Assembly: GCA_016926155.1 (NCBI GenBank) | Contig: JAFGPC010000017.1 | Location: 1 to 57,336 of the forward strand | From: Sedimentisphaerales bacterium | Lineage (GTDB): Bacteria; Planctomycetota; Phycisphaerae; Sedimentisphaerales; Anaerohalosphaeraceae | DNA length: 57,336 bases | Direction: 5' to 3' | Part shown: piece by piece, positions 52,794 to 57,336 of the stretch | Numbering within the stretch: position 1 is the first letter of the stretch | How the letters are laid out: each line of letters starts with the position of its first letter | The notes under the pieces: generated by a model | The model's database searches: none | The model's input: only the letters and a program-made list of their open reading frames with translations | Told to the model about the DNA's origin: nothing | Position numbers and translations under genes: made by a program

Positions 52794-54104
52794 TCACTGC
52801 TCTATAGACAACGATGTGTCTACAAGCCATCGTTCGATCAGAATCGTCCAATCCTCTAATCCGACTCGTCCATCCAGACTCAGGTCGGCCAGTCCGCACC
52901 AGTCAGGCTCATGGCAGCCGGTTTCCATCCAGTGACCGCTAAAAAGGATAAGATCTTCCATATCGATCACACCGTCATCGGAATAATCACGATAAACGGC
53001 CTCATCGCACCCCATATCCACACGTCCATAGATGACGCGCGGCTGATTATCGATATCCATTTCATCCACGGATGGGATAAAATCCGGATTTCCTGTATTT
53101 TGACTGGGAGAGTGTTCCAGAAGGTGATAATCACCACCGGTTTGGTCGGCAAACATCGGCCATGTATCGATATTGCCCACACCGGTGAAGCCGCCTCGTA
53201 CATTACAATACCGAACTGTCAAGGTTGCTCCGGTAGATGCGATCTCCAGAACATCGTTCCAGAATATGCTATTCTCGACAACTACGAAAACCGAACCTGA
53301 TACAGCAAGTCCGGTTGGAACAGAACCGCCAACAGAATCGCCTCCATGCCCCGCAACAGTACAATTAGTCACTAGGATTGTATCTTGAACTGCCCCATTC
53401 AGAGAAAGCCCAAGGGGACCATTTTCATAAACCAATGTATTTCGTATCACTGCCGAACTTTCTTCTGTATGAATTCCTTGCTGGATATGTCCCCGGATTG
53501 TACATCGATCAATCAGGAAGGCGCCTCGGTAACTCCAGATCCCCCAGTCGCCAAAGGATTCGACAGAGGTACCCAGAATCTGGACGTTGTTTCCGGAAAC
53601 CTGTATTCCTCTTGATAAAGGCAGCTTCTGTTCCGAACCGCCCAGGATTCGGCAGTTCTTGATGATTACATTTTGTGTTGCAACAATTCCCACGGAAGAT
53701 GCGCCGGTAATGGTTAGACCTTCAATAGTTATCGGAAAATTACTCCCGATGACGAAACACCGTTCCAGACCAGTTGCATCGACAACACAGTTTTCGGCGC
53801 CGGACTGCCCTCGAACTGTGATCGCCTTATTGGAAATCACCAGGCCGGTAGGATACCAGTGCGACAACGAATGCGTTCCTTCCGCCAGTAAAACAATATC
53901 GCCATCCACTGCATATAGAATGGCTTCATTGATGGCGTCATATGGATGCTCTTCACTGCCATCTTCGAAAGGATCGCTAAGGTAGACATCCCCGGGCCCG
54001 GGATCCCCCGGTGCATCATCATCCACATAGATCGTAACCGCGTGGCTAACTAATCCTATAATCAGAAACAGGGAAACAATAAAGAGAAACTTTTTCAGTG
54101 ACAT
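52794..54104 (-). CDS. Secreted right-handed beta-helix protein with dockerin-like end
   Basis: A 436-residue exported protein (signal about 1-22). It starts TIYVDDDAPGD, then a run of short beta-helix coils (about 70-300) with repeated ITVRGQSG, VIIKNCRILGG, FLIDRCTIRGH, VIRNTLVYENG, ILVTNCTVAGHGG. GRVDMGCDEAVYRD ends the helix. The C-terminal part has two dockerin-like segments (DYSDDGVIDMEDLILFSGHWM and DLSLDGRVGLEDWTILIERWL), both with DxDxDG-like calcium loops. It may bind or cut carbohydrate (pectate-lyase-type fold) or serve as a surface protein; no catalytic residues are clear. AGGAGG is just before the ATG. Confidence 0.85.
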   Translation of the reverse strand: MSLKKFLFIVSLFLIIGLVSHAVTIYVDDDAPGDPGPGDVYLSDPFEDGSEEHPYDAINEAILYAVDGDIVLLAEGTHSLSHWYPTGLVISNKAITVRGQSGAENCVVDATGLERCFVIGSNFPITIEGLTITGASSVGIVATQNVIIKNCRILGGSEQKLPLSRGIQVSGNNVQILGTSVESFGDWGIWSYRGAFLIDRCTIRGHIQQGIHTEESSAVIRNTLVYENGPLGLSLNGAVQDTILVTNCTVAGHGGDSVGGSVPTGLAVSGSVFVVVENSIFWNDVLEIASTGATLTVRYCNVRGGFTGVGNIDTWPMFADQTGGDYHLLEHSPSQNTGNPDFIPSVDEMDIDNQPRVIYGRVDMGCDEAVYRDYSDDGVIDMEDLILFSGHWMETGCHEPDWCGLADLSLDGRVGLEDWTILIERWLVDTSLSIEQ

Positions 54105-54315
54105 AAGAACCTCCTGGAATCCTTCTTTCTCATCTTAACATTCCTCCGAAAAACGAAATCATTTTATCTTGGTAGGTCAGGAAAAGCAAGATAATATAAA
54201 AAAGAAAGATTTCCTATCCTGATACAGGGTATAATGATCCAACAGGGTATGACACTATTTTTGATTAGATCTAAAATCCTGCATTTCGAGGAAATATCCC
54301 CGATTCAACTCAAAC

Positions 54316-54711
54316 TCAGTAGGGGCGATAGGTGTATTGGACTCTTTTAAGGTGCTGATCGACGATAGCCATGAATTGATCAAGCTTAACCGGACGCGTC
54401 AGGAAATCATTACATCCGGCATTGTAGGCACGGTGCATTGTGGATTCGGCGGTATCGGCAGTCAGGGCGACTACCGGAGTCTTGACGCCCCGTTCCCGCA
54501 GGGCCTGGGTGGCCTCACAACCATCCACACCGGGCATACGAATATCCATAAGAATCAAATCAAAAGGCTCATCCGTGGCTCGTGCAATAGCCTCCATACC
54601 GCTATCGACCAGAACCAGTTCGATGTCCGTACGCTTATTGAAGACAGCCTGGATCAGGGCATGATTGGCCGGGCTGTCATCCACTACCAAAATACGGTAG
54701 GTCTGACTCAT
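54316..54711 (-). CDS. Single-domain response regulator with atypical Arg in the Lys position
   Basis: A 131-residue REC domain without output domain. Asp11 and Asp12, phospho-accepting Asp56 in LILMDIRMP and Thr84 in VALTADT are kept, but the usual Lys before Pro is Arg106 in DFLTRPVK. That swap can alter phosphotransfer or dephosphorylation. The start at 54711 has AGGA upstream; the frame is open to 54804. It is divergent from the small membrane protein gene. No kinase adjoins it. Confidence 0.88.
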   Translation of the reverse strand: MSQTYRILVVDDSPANHALIQAVFNKRTDIELVLVDSGMEAIARATDEPFDLILMDIRMPGVDGCEATQALRERGVKTPVVALTADTAESTMHRAYNAGCNDFLTRPVKLDQFMAIVDQHLKRVQYTYRPY

Positions 54712-54876
54712 TTTCCAATTTCCTTTAACGCGTAGATTCAATCTATTTTTTCGGCATATTTTCGTGAATACTTGAGCAGGCCAAGACCAGATGAGAGATT
54801 TCAACGGAAAACTTGGAAATTGGTTTGATTTCTCGTGAGATTAGAATGCGAAACAAAAACTCTGAAAGGAATTCGG

Positions 54877-55317
54877 ATGGGAGATCGTCGTTTTTATAGG
54901 AAATGGTCTTATACGGATACGGAGCAAGGAGAAATGCAAACGATATTGAAAAAGAAGTTTCAATGGATTTTCGCATTGTTCGGGCTAATTGCGGTCCTCT
55001 GGGCCATTTCTCAGGTTCCACAATGGCGTCGCCAGTATGCCCTCTACCGGATCGAACGAAACTTATATTGTCTGCGGCCGGGAATGAACGGGACGGAAGT
55101 AACCGCCATACTAGGACAGGCTGATTTGATTCGTACTCACCAAAGACGAGCCAGTATTACGATTATCGAGTATCCCTATGCGATTGTTATATTACGACAT
55201 GGACAACTTGTCCAGGTTGCCTTTAAAATGGGGTATCACTCCAGACCGCCTATTTACCGCCACCTCTGGAACAAGGGGAAACATTTTGTCCTGCCAGTAC
55301 GGACGCGCGCAAGCTGA
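54877..55317 (+). CDS. Small membrane-anchored SmpA/OmlA-like protein
   Basis: A 146-residue protein with one hydrophobic segment (about 27-46) and a short C-terminal domain. LRPGMNGTEVTAILGQAD is like the GMT-x-x-x-V-x-x-LLG-x-P motif of the SmpA/OmlA fold, found in outer-membrane assembly lipoproteins and many small proteins. The rest is not recognised. I take the ATG at 54877 (AAAGGA, 6-7 nt upstream), although the ATG at 54934 is also possible. It converges with the DHH phosphoesterase gene. Confidence 0.6.
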   Translation: MGDRRFYRKWSYTDTEQGEMQTILKKKFQWIFALFGLIAVLWAISQVPQWRRQYALYRIERNLYCLRPGMNGTEVTAILGQADLIRTHQRRASITIIEYPYAIVILRHGQLVQVAFKMGYHSRPPIYRHLWNKGKHFVLPVRTRAS

Positions 55318-55327
55318 GAAATTCTAG

Positions 55328-56371
55328 TCACGATTTTGAAACGGAATCAAGATCTCGCATTTGTTCGGCAATGGCGTCAAGAATGGTCTTCTTTACCTGG
55401 TCCAGATCCCCTTCCATATTGACGCCGCTGGCCATCTTGTGTCCTCCCCCGCCATACCGCTGGGCTATGGAACGGACATCAACATGGCCTTTAGAACGCA
55501 GACTGCACCGGAAGCCCGAATGCCCCCGAGACTGATCTTCGCCCAGTTCGACGAACAGGACTGCCACCTCTACCGAGCCGATCCGCTGGCATTCATCGAT
55601 AAGATTTTCGGTATCCCGCCCGGTCGCCCCGGCCCGGTCGAAGTCAGACCGAAGGATATGCTGCACGGCAACCCGGCCGTTATGGTGCAATTCCATGGAT
55701 TGCAGCATGCGGACCATGAGCTGCATACGGGCCGGGGAAAAATTCTGGTAGAGTTTTTGATAAATTATCGCCGGATTTGCCCCAGCTTCGACCAATTCAG
55801 CGGCATTGCGATACAAACGGGCGTCGGCATTGGCGAATTTGAACCAGCCGCTGTCGGTCGACAACGCGACAAAAAGGGCCTCGGCAATGCGGTTTGTCAT
55901 CGGCCAGCCGGCGTGTTTGATCAGGTCGAAAATAATCTCGCCGGCGGCGGCCGCCTCGGTATCGATCAACTCGACATCGCCAAGATTGTCACCCGTGATG
56001 TGATGATCGACGACAAGGACTTTTTTATGTGTCTCCCGGAGCCAGCGGTCGAATTCGGGCAACTGGACATAGGAATTGGTGTCAATGATCATGACCAGAT
56101 CACAGGTTTCGAATCGGCCGTTGTGAAATTGTTCGAGGGGGATATCGTCCGTCAGGACCGGCAGCGGCGTCTCGAAGAGAAACTCGTACCACGGCGCCAG
56201 CGGCGACAGCAGCAGCGGCTGAACGGTCTTGCCTAGTCCGGCCAGAACATCCACCATAGCCCGCATTGAACCTACGGCGTCGCCGTCGGGACGGGTGTGG
56301 CAGGTCATGAGGACATAGTTGGCCTGTTCGATGAGTTGTATCGCCTGCTGGAAATCCGTTTCCGTCACCAT
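55328..56371 (-). CDS. nrnA: DHH/DHHA1 phosphoesterase (NrnA-type oligoribonuclease/pAp phosphatase)
   Basis: A 347-residue DHH-DHHA1 protein. Motif 1 HTRPDGDAVGS (His25, Asp29, Asp31), motif 2 IIDTNS (Asp97), DHH at 122-124, and DHHA1 GGGGHKMASGVNM near residue 325 are all intact, so two-metal hydrolysis of short RNA, pAp or cyclic-dinucleotide products is likely. The size and lack of other domains match NrnA. The start used is the ATG at 56371; a TTG at 56395 is also in frame. NrnA versus a related DHH enzyme cannot be settled by sequence alone. Confidence 0.9.
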   Translation of the reverse strand: MVTETDFQQAIQLIEQANYVLMTCHTRPDGDAVGSMRAMVDVLAGLGKTVQPLLLSPLAPWYEFLFETPLPVLTDDIPLEQFHNGRFETCDLVMIIDTNSYVQLPEFDRWLRETHKKVLVVDHHITGDNLGDVELIDTEAAAAGEIIFDLIKHAGWPMTNRIAEALFVALSTDSGWFKFANADARLYRNAAELVEAGANPAIIYQKLYQNFSPARMQLMVRMLQSMELHHNGRVAVQHILRSDFDRAGATGRDTENLIDECQRIGSVEVAVLFVELGEDQSRGHSGFRCSLRSKGHVDVRSIAQRYGGGGHKMASGVNMEGDLDQVKKTILDAIAEQMRDLDSVSKS

Positions 56372-56557
56372 AGTTCCGTCGTTTTCCCTTTTCAAGTCTT
56401 TCGAACGCTTTATTCGCCATGCCGGACCGGCCCGGGAGCGATAGAATCACCCCGCCGATCAGGCGGAAAGTATAGCGGATTTGGTCAAAAAAGTCATGGA
56501 AAAATGATTTAACTTACGGATTCAGGCACTATCGTCCTTGTTAGCAACCGAAGGAAA

Positions 56558-57336
56558 TTAATTTCCTTCAAGCCAATTATCGATCAAAATCCCCAAGTCA
56601 AAGCCATTAATAACATGATCGTTGGGATTATAGATATCATACAAGGGATTATAATATAGATCTCCCTCTTTACTGAGCCAAACGGATGCAAATAACATAA
56701 AATCCTCTAAGTTTACATTACATCCACCGGCAAAATCTCCAAATGCTGTCCAATCAAACTCGTAAGCTCCCATGTCCACACTATCCTGATTTTGGCAGTC
56801 TCCATTTACAATCCTGTTTTTACCGTCTAAGTCCAACAAGAAATCCGGTAAGACAGCAGTATTATCTCCTGCATCAATGCATGGAGATTCAGAAGACACA
56901 CGATAGTCGTTATTATTTGGATCTGTAAATAACGGATCTGCATCAATATTATTACCAGAGAAACCTCCCTGGACATCAGAAAAAGAAACTTCTATGGACG
57001 AGGGCGATGCGAAGGCGTCCAATATTTGCTTGTTTTGAGTATCCGTATTACCCCATAAGATACTATTGTTTATTGTTAAATCTGTTGCCGAATTATATAT
57101 CCCTCCACCGTTAGTGGCTGTATTATTGCCTATAGTGCAATTGGTAAGAATCATTTGCCCGTTTTTACGATTTAATATACCACCGCCATTGCTATTTGCT
57201 GAATTACCTGCAATCAGATTACTGAACAGTAATAACTGATCGCTATCGGCACAGAAAATACCACCACCGCTGCCAAGAGCTGAATTGTTTATAATCTCAT
57301 TGATTTGAATGATACCTGATGCCGATTGCAGGAAGA
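56558..57336 (-). CDS. Right-handed beta-helix/dockerin-like secreted protein, partial
   Basis: The frame is open to the right window edge, so the N-terminal part is missing; about 258 residues are seen. They hold beta-helix coils with repeated NSANSNGGGIL and NNTATNGGGIYNSA, as in polymorphic or parallel beta-helix proteins. A DLDGKNRI to VDMGAYEF linker of the choice-of-anchor Q type follows, then two dockerin-like segments (GGCNVNLEDFMLFASVWL and HVINGFDLGILIDNWLEGN). It is exported or surface-bound by inference. It resembles the beta-helix protein at 52794 in layout but is not a close copy. Confidence 0.8.
   Translation of the reverse strand, partial: FLQSASGIIQINEIINNSALGSGGGIFCADSDQLLLFSNLIAGNSANSNGGGILNRKNGQMILTNCTIGNNTATNGGGIYNSATDLTINNSILWGNTDTQNKQILDAFASPSSIEVSFSDVQGGFSGNNIDADPLFTDPNNNDYRVSSESPCIDAGDNTAVLPDFLLDLDGKNRIVNGDCQNQDSVDMGAYEFDWTAFGDFAGGCNVNLEDFMLFASVWLSKEGDLYYNPLYDIYNPNDHVINGFDLGILIDNWLEGN

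Noticed and set aside
54150-54200. TATCTTG/CAAGATA inverted repeat as a terminator
   Set aside because: Long loop and no T tract on either strand.
55361-56236. 291-codon plus-strand open frame opposite the DHH gene
   Set aside because: It lies wholly antisense to the well-supported nrnA gene and shows no family resemblance; a shadow of a G+C-richer region.
1-57336. tRNA genes, CRISPR arrays, insertion sequences or prophage
   Set aside because: No cloverleaf-like gene, spaced direct-repeat array, transposase or integrase frame was seen; a tRNAscan or CRISPR search would be decisive.

Overview
The window looks like a chromosomal piece of a Planctomycetota bacterium, most likely class Phycisphaerae (Sedimentisphaerales-like). 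This is inferred from gene style, not from a marker phylogeny. Pointers are secreted LamG and beta-helix proteins ending in dockerin-like helices with 'xxYWL' or 'xxNWL' signatures, Tat-exported Gfo/Idh/MocA oxidoreductases and sugar isomerases, a formylglycine sulfatase, paired GH29 fucosidases, and a Gram-negative Kdo/LPS-type gene set. About 46 protein genes are supported, two of them cut by the window ends. I saw no tRNA, rRNA, CRISPR array, transposase or integrase.

Layout. 1-3231 (minus): release-factor-like protein (partial), metallo-beta-lactamase-fold hydrolase, secreted six-hairpin glycosidase-like protein. 3526-6957 (plus): very long coiled-coil PAS histidine kinase. 6976-12731 (minus): sugar isomerase/epimerase, Gfo/Idh oxidoreductase, BASS-type transporter, PhoD-like phosphatase, hotdog thioesterase. 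12906-15313 (plus): YjbQ, LysE exporter, DUF1294 protein, O-methyltransferase, then a strong hairpin terminator. 15398-21649 (minus): LamG/dockerin protein, then apgM-like enzyme and homoserine dehydrogenase overlapping by 4 bp, then hisI. 21755-28933 (plus): flippase-like membrane protein, DUF502 protein, hibernation factor, EIIA-Ntr, HPr, Enzyme I, DUF2344 protein, RNase E/G. 29062-33463 (plus): kdsD, kdsC and a giant LptC/LptA-like protein.

33517-41985 (plus) is a polysaccharide-degradation block: two GH29 fucosidases, an anchored SGNH hydrolase, a clan GH-A agarase-like hydrolase and a heparinase II/III-like lyase. 42160-47892 holds a lone receiver, a class IV aminotransferase, ribosomal protein L21 (without L27 beside it), a polysaccharide deacetylase, a formyltransferase, an SNase-fold nuclease and aspartokinase. 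48087-50860 is a sulfatase overlapping a Gfo/Idh oxidoreductase. 50885-57336 holds a YiiX-like cysteine hydrolase, two beta-helix/dockerin secreted proteins, a second lone receiver, a small membrane protein and an NrnA-type DHH phosphoesterase.

How the genes may work together: the fucosidases, agarase-like enzyme, lyase, esterase-like protein and sulfatase suit breakdown of a sulfated, fucose-containing (probably algal) polysaccharide, with Gfo/Idh and isomerase proteins processing unusual sugars. The hpf-ptsN-ptsH-ptsI block looks like a regulatory phosphorelay without a sugar permease. The most unusual items are the 951-residue LptC/LptA-like protein beside kdsDC, possibly a one-piece periplasmic lipid bridge, and the 1143-residue kinase whose usual phospho-acceptor histidine position appears to be methionine.
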